64,000 bases of DNA from Bacteroidales bacterium (GTDB lineage: Bacteria > Bacteroidota > Bacteroidia > Bacteroidales > P3), in contig JAGAYN010000051.1 in the NCBI GenBank assembly GCA_017940465.1, positions 1 through 64,000 of the forward strand, given 5' to 3'. Numbering within the stretch: position 1 is the stretch's first letter; every line of letters begins with the position of its first letter. A model generated the notes under the pieces. That model worked only from the letters and a program-made list of their open reading frames with translations, was not told the DNA's origin and did no database searches. A program made the position numbers and the translations under genes. Positions 7,319 through 16,640 of the stretch are shown in pieces.

Positions 7319-10300
7319 CTACTTGATGACCAGTTTCTTCACGGCCATGCCCTGCTCGCCGACGATGCGGACGAAGTAGGTGCCCTGGGCGTAGCCCGTG
7401 AGGTCGAGGGTGATCCGGCCTCCGGCGACCGTCCACTGGCCGCTGGTGCGGCCGTTGAGGTCGACGAGGCTCACCGTGGCGTTGCCCTCCAGGCCGCCGA
7501 TGGTCACGCTGGTGGTGGCGGGGTTGGGGTAGAGGGTGACGTCGCTGTAGGCCACCTCGTCGATGCCGACGTTGCCGGCGAAGGTGGCGGTGAGCGTGAT
7601 GTCGGCGGTGACAATCATGGTGCGGACCGAATCGGTCACCTGGTCGCTCCACTGCACGAAGTGGTAGCCCGGGAGGCCCTGCGCGGTGAGGGTGACGGTG
7701 GCGCCCTCCCCATAGGTGCCGGCGCCGAGGACGGTGCCCATGGTTTCGTCGTAGTTCACGGTGACGGTGTAGGTGGTGGGCTGCGGCACGTTGTCGGCCT
7801 CGAAGGTGGCGGTCAGGGCCAGGTCGGCGGTGACGGCGGTGGTGTAGGGGTTGGCGGTGGAGACCTGCTGGCCGTTGGCGGTCCAAGCCACGAAGTGGTA
7901 GCCCGTGTTAGGCGTGGCGGTGAAGGTCACGCTGGTGCCGGCGTTCACGGTGCCGCTGGGCGACACGGTGGCGCTTCCCATGGTGGCATCGGCCGAGGTG
8001 GCGGAGACAGTGTAGGTGGTGGGCTGCGGGGTGCTGCTCGCTTGGAAGGTGGCGGTCAGGGCGAGGTCGGCGGTGACGGTGGCGGTGTAGGGGTTGGCGG
8101 TGGAGACCTGCGTCGTGCCGTCCATCCAGGCCACGAAGGTGTAGCCTGTGGCAGGCGTGGCGGTGAAGGTCACGCTGGTGCCAGCGTTCACGGTGCCGCT
8201 GGGCGACACGGTGGCGCTGCCCATGGTGGCATCGGCCGAGGTGGCGGAGACGGTGTAGGTGGTGGGCTGGGGCACCACGGTGCTGTCGGCACCGCATACG
8301 CCGAAGCGCACGTCAGCACGGTTGGTGCTGCCGGAGCTGCTGCTGCCGCTGTAGGGATTGCTGTCGCTGGAATAGTAGCGCACGGCGCCGTTCCAGGCGC
8401 TGTGGGAGGCGTAGTAGGTGGAGGAGTTCTCGTAGGCGCCCGATACCTCAACAGTGAGGACCACGTGGCTGGTGCCGTCGTACATAAAGGGGTTGCTGAA
8501 GACCACCGTGTTCCATCCGGTGACGAAGTTGATGGGTCCCTGATAGACCAGCCGGTCGCTGCTGCCGACAAGGGTGAGGGTGCTGTCGGTGCTGTCGGTG
8601 CTGTGGCGCAGGTAGATGTTGGCGGTGTAGCTGTTGCTGGGGCTGCTGTAGGTGTAGTTGAACGAGACGCTGGTGAGGCTCATCGCCATGTTGCCGAGTT
8701 CGTGGGCGGTGTATACCTGCTGGGTGTAGCTGTTGTTGTAGTAGTGGTTGATGGGGGAGTAGTTGGTGGTGTTGGCGGAATAGGGGGTGGTGGCGGCACT
8801 GATCTCCAGCGAGGAGCCGTTGGTGCAGAGGGTGGTGGTGATGACGGTGGCGGAAGCCGAGACGCTGCCGCTGCAGTTGGCGTCGATGCGCACCTGATAC
8901 ACCGTTTCGGCATCGAGGCCGGTGAAGGCGTAGGGGCTGGAGGCATCGGTGACGGTCTGCAGCACGGTGCCGTTCTCATCCAGGAGGGTGAGGGTGGCGT
9001 CGTCCACCAGTCCGAAGCCATACTCCCAGGCAACGGAGAAGCCCTCGCTGGAGGTGTTGCCGAGGCGTATGTTGGTGATGGTGTCCGTGCAGATGGTGAG
9101 GGGCTGGATGGTGATGTCGTCGATATAGAGGGTGTAGCCGGAGTAGGTGCCGTAAGCGCGGAAGGCTACGTATTTACCCGTGCCGGTGTAACTGGAGAGG
9201 TTGACGTTGAACTCCTGCCACTGGCTGACGGTGGGGTTGCAGTCTTCGATGTGGGTGAAGGTCGAGGTGTCGCTGGGGTCGGTCATGACACCCACCTCGA
9301 GGCGGGCATAGGAGTAGGGGCGGTAGACCCAGAAGTTGACATAGAGGTCGCTCAGGTCGTCGAAGCGCGGGGTGACGGCCAGTTCGTACTGCGAGTTGTT
9401 GCCGACATCGAAGCGAAGGCTGTTGCCGGTGCGGACGGTGGCAGTGGAGAGCGAGGGGGCGTTGGGATAGTTGGAGTAGAGGCTGATGCGTGTCCAGCAG
9501 GGGTTGAGGTCCACACCGCCGCCATAGCTGTCGAAGTTCTCCACGAAGGGCAGGTCGCTATGGGTGATGACGACGCAGTTGCGCACGGTGACATAGAAGA
9601 CCACCGTGTCGCTGCCGTAGCTGTTGGTGGCCACACAGGTCACGGTGTCCACACCGCCTGCGGTGTAGTTGAAGGTGGCCACGCTGTCGTTGGCGCTGAT
9701 GGTGGCGTCGCCGTGGCTCTCCATGGTGGAGGACCATGTGAAGGTGAGTCCGGAGGTGTTGCCGATGATGAGGTGGGCCGTGTAGTCGACATTCTCGTTG
9801 GCGTCCACCAGCGACGGGGCATCCACGCTCAGCATGGGGGCGAAGGCGCTGCGGACGGTTACGTCGTCGATAATCATGCCTGTGCCGCCATTGGAGATGT
9901 TGCGGAAGGCGATGTAGATGGTCTCGCCGCTGTAGGCCGCGAGGGATACGGTGCGCAACTCGAACCATCCCGCGTGGGATTCCTGGAACACCGTGTCGGT
10001 GAACGAGGCAAGGTCGGCGGTGGTGGTAGAGACGAGCACCTGGTATTTCGGGGTGCCGTTGCCGGAGCCTTCGCCGAAGTGGTAGAACTGGAGGATGAAG
10101 TCAGACCCGTCGGAGGGGAGTTCGAGGGCGGGGCTGATGAGCCAGTCGTCGGTGGTGGAGGAATTGTAGATGCCTGCCGCACCGGGAGGGCTGACCTGCT
10201 CGTTGCTGTAGGTATAGTAGTGCCAGATGTAGGTTCCCGTGTGGTTCAACGGGCTGACGATAGTCCAGCAGTCGAAGCTGCTGGCGGCGGAGAACTGCTC

Positions 10301-12265
10301 GATGAAGGGGAAGTTGGAGACGGTGCCGCATTCGGTGCGGAAGGATACGGTGCTGGAGGGTTCCTCGTCGGTGCAGAGGGCAGTGACGCGGACGGTGTAG
10401 TTGGTGTTGGCGTTGAGGTCGCCGAGGTCGTATTCCGTAACGGTGGTGTTGCCGGCCACCTCGGTCCACGAGGTGTCGCCCTCGGCCTGGTATTCCACCC
10501 TGAAGTTGGTCTCGCCGTTGCCGGCCACCCAGGCCACATGGGCACTGTCGCTACCCATGGCACGGCCGATCACGTTGGGAGCCATGCAGCTTTCGAGGTC
10601 CACGTTGACAATGAGGCTGTAACTGTAGGTGTAGATGCCGTTGCTGAGGCCGGTGACGGTGGCGGGGTTGATGGGGCTGGAGCCGGAGGTGGTGAGCACG
10701 CGGGTGTTGTCGCTGAAGCCCAACCAGTAGCCGGACGAACCGCTCGTCTTGTGGCCTACGGCGATGAGGGCCAGGTTGCGACCGTCGCTCACAAAGACCG
10801 TGTCGAAGGGCACCGACGTGCTGTTGGGGCCCTGGATGATATGCACCTGCGAGGCCACCTGCACAAAGTCGCTGAAAGGCACGTTGCTGGAGGGCGTGAG
10901 GGCGTCGAGGCTGGTGTTGGCCATATAGAGGTCCACATCCCATTCGCCGTTGCCCGACTGGTTGTACCATGTAACGCCCACAATCTGGCCCGCGTTGCCC
11001 ACCTCGCTGGCGGGGAAGAGGGCCTGGCTGTAGGAATAGGTGGTGTTGTTGTTCAGCGGCGAGGAACTCATGCTGCCGCTGTTCGACGGGTTGTTGCCGC
11101 CGCCCTGGCCCGACGGGGTGACGAAACTGCGGGTCACCGTAGAGGAGAGGTCGCCGCCGCATTCGTTTTGGAGGAGCAGCTGATAGCCGTGCCCCATCGC
11201 GAGGTTGGAGAAGAAGGCTTCGGTGCCGTCGGTCACGACGGTCTCGCTGAAACTGTTGTCGGTGGGGTCGAGGAGGGTGACGGTCACGTCGCCGTGGTCA
11301 AGGCCGAGGCCGTGCTGATAGTCCCATGTGACGGCTACCGTGGTGTAGGTGGTCTGCACATTGACGTTCACCACCGGGTAGCAGACTATGTCCGTGGTGA
11401 ACGAGGTGCTGGCCCATGTGCTGGAATTGGTCGCGCAGTCGCCGCTCAGGTAGACATAATAGGTGGTGCTGGAGGAGAGGCCGCTGAAGACATAGTTCGT
11501 GTCGCTCAGCGTGATGGTCGTGGCGTCGGCCGTGGCATCGGTGGGGTCGAACGGATGGTCGGCATATTTCAGCGTCCAACCCGTATGCTCGTCGCGACCG
11601 GCGAAATCCAGCTCGGCGCTGTAGGGACCCACATTGCTGATTGCCAATGCTGTCGGCTTGCGGCAGAGGTCGTCGCCCAACTGCTCATAGCCGAAAGTGG
11701 TCTTCGGCAGGAAACTCTGGCGTGTGCCGGAAGTCGCCGTGGTGCCGCTGGTGGCATAGATGGACAGGTAAGTACTGCCCGTGCTTTTGCCATAGAAGTA
11801 CATGTAGCCGTATGCATTGCTCGTACTGGTGTAGGCGATGTTGACCAACAGGTGGTCGCCATTGTAGAGGTAGGGCGTGTCGAACTCGATCTCCACCTTG
11901 TTGCCGGCCGACATCGAGAGGGTGCCGCTGAACACCGTGGTGAAGGTGCCACTATGGAATGACGACGTGCTGTAGACCTGCAAGTTGCTCATTTCCATGA
12001 TGCTCACCACAAACGTGCCACTCGACAGCCAGGAGGTCGATTCCTGCGTATAGAACGTCATCGACGAGATTTCCGCGCCCAGCATTTCTGTCAGGCTGTC
12101 GGCAGGATAGAGTATCTGCTGGCGCTGGCTGTAGTCGGCATACCAGCCGTTGAACGGGATGTAGGTGTTGGTCGCCGTCCCGTCGGCAACGGTCAACTCA
12201 TCCGCCTGCGCACTCATCGGCAGCAACAGGGCCGCCAAAAATGCAAAAATGTAAAGTTTCTTCAT
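7319..12265 (-). CDS. Giant multidomain T9SS-secreted surface protein (1648 aa)
   Basis: A Sec signal peptide (MKKLYIFAFLAALLLPMSAQ) is followed by an about 170-aa beta module (residues about 25-195, with YPADSLTEMLGAEISSMTFY) that recurs, with variation, later in this protein and in the one at 18274. Next come fibronectin type III-like domains, two choice-of-anchor-J/MAM-like domains (around residues 645-800 and 905-1065), a PKD/Ig-like segment and three InlB-type repeats (about residues 1330-1560). Two of the InlB-type repeats are almost identical 81-aa units. The C-terminal about 75 residues (VTLYPNPATTSVTIGG ... GTYFVRIVGEQGMAVKKLVIK) are a canonical T9SS type A sorting domain, so the protein should be exported through SprA and anchored or released at the surface. 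It has its own promoter and terminator. The ligand is unknown; adhesin is an inference. Confidence 0.9.
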   Translation of the reverse strand: MKKLYIFAFLAALLLPMSAQADELTVADGTATNTYIPFNGWYADYSQRQQILYPADSLTEMLGAEISSMTFYTQESTSWLSSGTFVVSIMEMSNLQVYSTSSFHSGTFTTVFSGTLSMSAGNKVEIEFDTPYLYNGDHLLVNIAYTSTSNAYGYMYFYGKSTGSTYLSIYATSGTTATSGTRQSFLPKTTFGYEQLGDDLCRKPTALAISNVGPYSAELDFAGRDEHTGWTLKYADHPFDPTDATADATTITLSDTNYVFSGLSSSTTYYVYLSGDCATNSSTWASTSFTTDIVCYPVVNVNVQTTYTTVAVTWDYQHGLGLDHGDVTVTLLDPTDNSFSETVVTDGTEAFFSNLAMGHGYQLLLQNECGGDLSSTVTRSFVTPSGQGGGNNPSNSGSMSSSPLNNNTTYSYSQALFPASEVGNAGQIVGVTWYNQSGNGEWDVDLYMANTSLDALTPSSNVPFSDFVQVASQVHIIQGPNSTSVPFDTVFVSDGRNLALIAVGHKTSGSSGYWLGFSDNTRVLTTSGSSPINPATVTGLSNGIYTYSYSLIVNVDLESCMAPNVIGRAMGSDSAHVAWVAGNGETNFRVEYQAEGDTSWTEVAGNTTVTEYDLGDLNANTNYTVRVTALCTDEEPSSTVSFRTECGTVSNFPFIEQFSAASSFDCWTIVSPLNHTGTYIWHYYTYSNEQVSPPGAAGIYNSSTTDDWLISPALELPSDGSDFILQFYHFGEGSGNGTPKYQVLVSTTTADLASFTDTVFQESHAGWFELRTVSLAAYSGETIYIAFRNISNGGTGMIIDDVTVRSAFAPMLSVDAPSLVDANENVDYTAHLIIGNTSGLTFTWSSTMESHGDATISANDSVATFNYTAGGVDTVTCVATNSYGSDTVVFYVTVRNCVVITHSDLPFVENFDSYGGGVDLNPCWTRISLYSNYPNAPSLSTATVRTGNSLRFDVGNNSQYELAVTPRFDDLSDLYVNFWVYRPYSYARLEVGVMTDPSDTSTFTHIEDCNPTVSQWQEFNVNLSSYTGTGKYVAFRAYGTYSGYTLYIDDITIQPLTICTDTITNIRLGNTSSEGFSVAWEYGFGLVDDATLTLLDENGTVLQTVTDASSPYAFTGLDAETVYQVRIDANCSGSVSASATVITTTLCTNGSSLEISAATTPYSANTTNYSPINHYYNNSYTQQVYTAHELGNMAMSLTSVSFNYTYSSPSNSYTANIYLRHSTDSTDSTLTLVGSSDRLVYQGPINFVTGWNTVVFSNPFMYDGTSHVVLTVEVSGAYENSSTYYASHSAWNGAVRYYSSDSNPYSGSSSSGSTNRADVRFGVCGADSTVVPQPTTYTVSATSADATMGSATVSPSGTVNAGTSVTFTATPATGYTFVAWMDGTTQVSTANPYTATVTADLALTATFQASSTPQPTTYTVSATSADATMGSATVSPSGTVNAGTSVTFTATPNTGYHFVAWTANGQQVSTANPYTTAVTADLALTATFEADNVPQPTTYTVTVNYDETMGTVLGAGTYGEGATVTLTAQGLPGYHFVQWSDQVTDSVRTMIVTADITLTATFAGNVGIDEVAYSDVTLYPNPATTSVTIGGLEGNATVSLVDLNGRTSGQWTVAGGRITLDLTGYAQGTYFVRIVGEQGMAVKKLVIK
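7771..8256 (-). repeat. Two tandem 243-bp coding repeats
   Basis: A 243-bp (81-codon) unit begins at 7771 and again at 8014, with the next unit start at 8257. The units encode the near-identical InlB-like repeats (motif YTVSATSADATMGSATVSP) of the large secreted protein. The close DNA match suggests recent duplication or ongoing homogenisation. Confidence 0.75.
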
Positions 12266-12332
12266 AATAGTGTTTGTTTATTTAACTATTTACCAACTAT
12301 TTGCAATATACCAATGGAGAGTATATGCAGTA

Positions 12333-12363
12333 CAAATATACACCTTTTTCCATATCCTCAAAA
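12333..12363 (-). promoter_or_regulatory. Promoter of the 1648-aa protein gene
   Basis: On the minus strand TTG (12359-12361, in a T-rich run), an 18-nt spacer and TATATTTG (12333-12340), about 68 nt upstream of the ATG at 12265. Confidence 0.7.
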
Positions 12364-12540
12364 AAAATTCTGTTTAATGACAACATGAACACCCCGAAAC
12401 GCCCCCTTCCCGGCATCCCTGTCATCCTACAGAAAGTTGCCCCCAGTCGACCTTGATGTTTTTATCACGAGCCAAGCCGTTTTCTTTCATTCTTCTCATT
12501 CCCGCCTTCCCATTTTCCCACCACCCTCCTGGTGTACTCC

Positions 12541-12597
12541 AAGAGGGGTAGGAGAGGGGAAGAAGAGGGTGCCTCTTACACGCTGACAACCAGCCAA
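12541..12597 (-). repeat. CTGG-TTT-CCAG / CTCTTCTTCCCC element, copy 1
   Basis: Read on the minus strand: GGCTGGTTGTCAGCG, a short spacer, then CCCTCTTCTTCCCCTCTCCT. It directly follows the terminator of the DUF4249 gene. Four further copies lie at 48708, 52773, 57203 and 62463. The rest of the 12364-12540 gap shows nothing recognisable. Confidence 0.75.
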
Positions 12598-12643
12598 TTA
12601 AAAAACCTCCATTTGAGGCCTGAAACTCAAAATGGAGGCAAAA
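12598..12643 (-). terminator. Terminator of the folK/TonB receptor/DUF4249 operon
   Basis: CCTCCATTTGAG and CTCAAAATGGAGG pair as a long stem with a one-base bulge. The minus-strand transcript then runs into TTTTTT. It lies about 30 nt past the stop at 12672. Confidence 0.8.
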
Positions 12644-12671
12644 AATTCACAAGTATGTTTCTATCTGATTA

Positions 12672-13685
12672 TCAGCGCTCAGAGGGCATTTTCGGCGACA
12701 AAGCCCGCAGGACCGGTTCCGGAGGCGTTGGGGCACTCTGGCCGGCTGCCGGAAGGGTGTCCGGGCAGAAGGTGAAAGTCGACCGCGCCGCCCCGGCGAA
12801 GAGGCCCACGGCACCCTCCACATTGCCACGCACCGCCCCCTGTTCGGCGAAGAAACTGGAGGTAGACGACTGGCGCGAGGCGTCGATAATGTAGCGCAGG
12901 CGGTCGCGCGTGAGGGACTCCACCGTGACGGTATACTCGTGTTTGAAGCCCTCCCTCTCGTTGGTGTCCCGCAGGTTGAGGATGTATAGGTCCACGGGGC
13001 AGTGCTGACCATCTATCAAACTGTCGAAGAACAGGTTGCGCGTGTATAGGCGGTCCAGCAGGGGGATGGAGTAGGAAACTTCCGAGGAGGTGATCGAGGG
13101 GGAGAATGGCAGCATGAAATAGGTGGAATGCACGGTGTCTATGGTGTCTATCTTGTCCTTCCAGGGGTTGAATTTCTCACCGCTGTCGCGCACGGTTACG
13201 TTGAGGTTGTAGTATTCGCGTATGCCGGGGTGGTCCTGGAAGCTGAACTGGGCGCGGTAGAAACGGAAGGTGCCGAGGCCCGTCTGGTCTTCGAGGCTCA
13301 CGTCGGATATAGTGGGCACGTAGGGCACCCACGTGGAGGCCCGCACCATGCGCTCGCCGGAGCGGACAGCGATGTCGAGGCTGTCGCCCTCGGATATCGT
13401 GTGGTTGAAGTAATAACGGCAACGGTAGGTCGAGTCGAGCTGCAGCTCTGTGCCGTTGGCGCGGAAGTGCATCTCGTCGCATGCGACAGGCTGGTCGTTG
13501 GAGGGGTCGAGGAAAAAGCGTGTACGTGCGAAATATACGAATGCCGTGTTGCCCGGCACCGGCACTGCGTTGAGCACCAGTTGCGCTGTGGAGGGGTCGT
13601 CGTCTATCTCCACCACCCTCTCGCACGACTGGAACACAGCCGCCACGGCCAGCAGGAGGAGCAGGAAGTGTGCTTTTGTTTGCAT
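12672..13685 (-). CDS. DUF4249-type outer-membrane lipoprotein
   Basis: A 337-aa lipoprotein with a signal peptide ending VFQSC (Cys at about residue 20), followed by the typical CERVVEIDDDPSTAQLVLNA start. The C-terminal part carries the family pattern LRYIIDASRQSSTSSFFAEQGAVRGNVEGAVGLFAGA. DUF4249 proteins are usually encoded immediately after a TonB-dependent receptor and are thought to act as its surface partner. Here the start is 28 nt after the receptor's stop. The tail after FTFCPDTLPAAG is longer than I expect. The substrate is unknown. Confidence 0.88.
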   Translation of the reverse strand: MQTKAHFLLLLLAVAAVFQSCERVVEIDDDPSTAQLVLNAVPVPGNTAFVYFARTRFFLDPSNDQPVACDEMHFRANGTELQLDSTYRCRYYFNHTISEGDSLDIAVRSGERMVRASTWVPYVPTISDVSLEDQTGLGTFRFYRAQFSFQDHPGIREYYNLNVTVRDSGEKFNPWKDKIDTIDTVHSTYFMLPFSPSITSSEVSYSIPLLDRLYTRNLFFDSLIDGQHCPVDLYILNLRDTNEREGFKHEYTVTVESLTRDRLRYIIDASRQSSTSSFFAEQGAVRGNVEGAVGLFAGAARSTFTFCPDTLPAAGQSAPTPPEPVLRALSPKMPSER

Positions 13686-13713
13686 AATAATAGTATTATA
13701 TATAATAACAGGT

Positions 13714-16155
13714 TTAGAAGTAGAGCGTATATCCTACCGAGGGGAGTATGGGGAAAAGCGAGAGCTGCACCAGGGCGGTGGGGTAGTCTCTATATGTGTC
13801 ACGGCGCGAGCGGTAGAGCATATAGGGGTTCTGCCGGTTGTAGACGTTATAGATGCTGACGCTGATGGTGCGGTGGCAACGTTTGAACTTGCGGTGGAAG
13901 TTGGCCCCGAGGTCGAGGCGGTGGTAGTCGGGAAGGCGGTAATTGTTGCGTCCGGATATGACATTGAGCGAGTTGCGTCCGACTCCGACGCCCTCGTTGT
14001 CGTAGTCTTCCGGGTCCTCTTGGGCCAGGGGATAGCTCTGCGTGGCCAACGAGGCCGCCGAGCCGGAGGAGAAGACCCATGTGGCGCTGACATCGATAGT
14101 GGGGCTTACCTTGTAGGAGAGGACTATCGAAATGTCATGCCTCCGGTCGTATTTCGCCGGGAACTCCTTGCCGTTGTTGAGCACCTGGCCAGGGCGGTCG
14201 AAGAGGTGTGTGGTGCGGCTCCAAGTGTATCCCAGCCAGCCGGTAAGCCTGCCAATGTCGCGTTGCACAAGGAACTCCACCCCATAGCTTTTCCCTTCGC
14301 CAGTGTAGACCAGGTTCTCCCAACTCTCTGTGGCTCCGAAGAAGGTGGCACCGTCCTTGTATTCGATGATGTTGTCCATCTGCTTATAGTAAGCCTCCAG
14401 CGAGAAGTCGGCGATGCCGCTGAAGGAATAGAACACGCCTGCCGCCACTTGTCTGGAACGCATGGGCTTGATGCGGTCGGTGACAGGCACCCAGAGGTCT
14501 GTGGGGAGGGTGACGGAGGTGGTGGAAAGCAGGTGCACATATTGCGACATCTCGGCATAGCCGGCCTTGACGGAGAGGTCGGGGGTGAGCATCACGCGCC
14601 CGGATATGCGCGGCTCCAGCGAGGGATAGAAGACATCCTTCACCCTGAAGCCGCTGAAATGCAGCCCGGCATTGAGTTTGACGGCATCGGTAATCGACCA
14701 GTCGTCCTCGATGAAGGCCACTATCTCGTTGGCAGGTATGATGCCGCTGAAGATGGAAGAGTCTATTTCGTAGCGGTCATTCATCTGGATAGAGTCATAA
14801 TAACTCACGCTGGCATTAGCCACTTCAGGCTGGAACCAGTGGCGTGTGAAATAGGTTCCAAACTTCACATCATGGTCGGGGTTGGGGGTAAAGTCGAAAT
14901 CTGTACGGAGGGTGCCTTCGCGGATGCCCGACTTGTAGTTGCCAGTGATGGTGGAGGCGTTGGGGTCACCCGGCATGGCCACCTTCTCCACGCTGCCCTC
15001 TATGTTGTTGCTATACTGCGTATATGCCCCGGAGACGTTCATGAACAGCCGCGGAGTGAGGGCATAGTTCCACCGCAGGGCACCCACCATGTTGCCCCAT
15101 AGGTTGGAGAATCCGAGGTTTACGTCCTCGTTGAGCGAGGTGGTGCTCTGCACCTTGCCGTGGATTTTGTCGTCGCCCATATACCACGAGGCGTAGAGGC
15201 GGCTGCGGTCGCTGAATTTGTGGGTTATCTTTGCGTTGAGGTCATAGAACCAGTAGCCCGCTTCGTAGTCGGCATTGCCTACCACATCGGGCGAGGGGTC
15301 GTCGCTGCCGGTATTGGTCAGCTTCATAATGAGGGGAATGAGGAACAGCTCGGCGTAGGTGCGTCGCGCCGAGATGCTGAAGGTGGTCTTTTCTTTCACT
15401 ATGGGACCCTCTATGTTGAACTTGGCAGATATCAAGCCTATGGACAGATTTCCGTGCAGTTCTTTGTCGTTGCCGTTGTTCTGTGTCACATCGAGCACGG
15501 CCGACAGCCTTCCGCCGAAGCGGGCGGGGAAGGAGCCCTTATAGAGGGTGACGTTCTTGATGGCGTCGGTATTGAAGGCGGAGAAGAAGCCGCCCATGTG
15601 GCTGACGTTGTAGAGAGGTACACCGTCCAGCAGGAAAAGGTTTTCGTCAGGGCCACCGCCGCGCACATACATGCCGCTGTTGCCCTCGCTGCCGCTCTGC
15701 ACGCCGGGCATCAATTGCAGGGCTTTGATGAGGTCGGCCTCGCCGAACATGACAGGCACCGACTTGATTTTCTCCATGGTCATCTCGGTGGCGCTCATCT
15801 GCGACGAGCGGGTATCCCCTGCCCTCTCGGCTATGATGACCACCTCCTCCAGCATGACGCTGGGCGTGAGTTTCACGTTCAGTTCCCTGTTCCGTTCCAA
15901 CTTCATCTGGAAAGCCTGCGGTTCATAGCCCACAAAGGAGACCTTGAGGCTGACGGAGTCCTGCTTGAGAGTGAGCGAGTAGCGACCGTAGAGGTTGGTA
16001 ACGGTGCCTTTTCCGCTGCGGGTATCCACTACGGTGGCGCCGATGAGGGTCTCGCCGGTCTTGGTATCGACCACCGTCCCGCTGACAGTGGCATTCTGGG
16101 CTACCAGGAGCAGGGGCAGCAGGAGCGACAGGAGCGATATGAGTCTCTTTTTCAT
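13714..16155 (-). CDS. TonB-dependent receptor with carboxypeptidase-regulatory-like domain
   Basis: An 813-aa outer-membrane receptor. The signal peptide is followed by a CarboxypepD_reg-like domain (ATVSGTVVDTKTGETLIGATV ... VSFVGYEPQ, about residues 22-95), the plug domain (VMFGEADLIKALQLMPGVQSGSEGNSGMYVRGGGPDENLFLLDGVP) and a long beta-barrel ending in an aromatic residue (GYTLYF). It has the length and layout of receptors paired with DUF4249 proteins and is not SusC-like in size. It overlaps folK by 4 nt upstream and is followed by the DUF4249 lipoprotein. It should import an unidentified substrate using TonB energy. Confidence 0.92.
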   Translation of the reverse strand: MKKRLISLLSLLLPLLLVAQNATVSGTVVDTKTGETLIGATVVDTRSGKGTVTNLYGRYSLTLKQDSVSLKVSFVGYEPQAFQMKLERNRELNVKLTPSVMLEEVVIIAERAGDTRSSQMSATEMTMEKIKSVPVMFGEADLIKALQLMPGVQSGSEGNSGMYVRGGGPDENLFLLDGVPLYNVSHMGGFFSAFNTDAIKNVTLYKGSFPARFGGRLSAVLDVTQNNGNDKELHGNLSIGLISAKFNIEGPIVKEKTTFSISARRTYAELFLIPLIMKLTNTGSDDPSPDVVGNADYEAGYWFYDLNAKITHKFSDRSRLYASWYMGDDKIHGKVQSTTSLNEDVNLGFSNLWGNMVGALRWNYALTPRLFMNVSGAYTQYSNNIEGSVEKVAMPGDPNASTITGNYKSGIREGTLRTDFDFTPNPDHDVKFGTYFTRHWFQPEVANASVSYYDSIQMNDRYEIDSSIFSGIIPANEIVAFIEDDWSITDAVKLNAGLHFSGFRVKDVFYPSLEPRISGRVMLTPDLSVKAGYAEMSQYVHLLSTTSVTLPTDLWVPVTDRIKPMRSRQVAAGVFYSFSGIADFSLEAYYKQMDNIIEYKDGATFFGATESWENLVYTGEGKSYGVEFLVQRDIGRLTGWLGYTWSRTTHLFDRPGQVLNNGKEFPAKYDRRHDISIVLSYKVSPTIDVSATWVFSSGSAASLATQSYPLAQEDPEDYDNEGVGVGRNSLNVISGRNNYRLPDYHRLDLGANFHRKFKRCHRTISVSIYNVYNRQNPYMLYRSRRDTYRDYPTALVQLSLFPILPSVGYTLYF

Positions 16156-16640
16156 AATTCAGACAGGAGTTCTGCAACCGTTTTTCCCAACAGGGGGTGT
16201 CTATAATGGGGAATGATTTCACACAGGGGGTCCAGCACGAAGCGGCGCTGGTGCATACGGGGATGGGGGACGACAAGGGCAGGGGTATCTATGCACTCAT
16301 CGTCGTAGAAGATGATGTCTATGTCTATGGGGCGGGAATGGTAGACCCTCTTCCCGCAGTCCGCCTCCGGGCGGTCGGCATTTCTGATACGGCCGAGTTC
16401 TTTCTCTATGTCCAGCGCTTGTTGAAGTAACTCCTGGGAAGAGAGAGTGGTTTCTACCTTCAAAGCCTGGTTGAGGAAGTTCGCCACCTTCCTATCAAAG
16501 TCTCCCCAAGGCTCTGTCTCGTAGACAGAAGAGGAAAGGGCGACAGCGCCGACACGTTGGCGTATCAGTTCTGTCGCCCGTTGCAGCAGGCTGTGGCGGT
16601 CGCCCTGGTTGCCACCGAGGAGAAGAACCGCCTTGTGCAT
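16152..16640 (-). CDS. folK: 2-amino-4-hydroxy-6-hydroxymethyldihydropteridine diphosphokinase
   Basis: FolK (HPPK, 162 aa) transfers pyrophosphate from ATP to hydroxymethyl-dihydropterin in folate synthesis. Visible features are the N-terminal LLGGNQGDRHSLLQRA, SSVYETEPWGDF, the catalytic RPIDIDIIFYDD and VVPHPRMHQRRFVLDPLCEI. It sits between glnA (TGATG overlap at 16640) and the TonB receptor (4-nt overlap), so it is translated from a shared message with genes of unrelated function. Confidence 0.96.
   Translation of the reverse strand: MHKAVLLLGGNQGDRHSLLQRATELIRQRVGAVALSSSVYETEPWGDFDRKVANFLNQALKVETTLSSQELLQQALDIEKELGRIRNADRPEADCGKRVYHSRPIDIDIIFYDDECIDTPALVVPHPRMHQRRFVLDPLCEIIPHYRHPLLGKTVAELLSEL

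Noticed and set aside
7109..11962. 1617-codon open frame on the plus strand
   Set aside because: It is the shadow of the minus-strand secreted protein: Gly/Val/Ala-biased, without domains or signal peptide, while the minus strand has a signal peptide, known domains and a T9SS tail. The same holds for the long plus-strand frames at 18418-22860 and 38737-41697.
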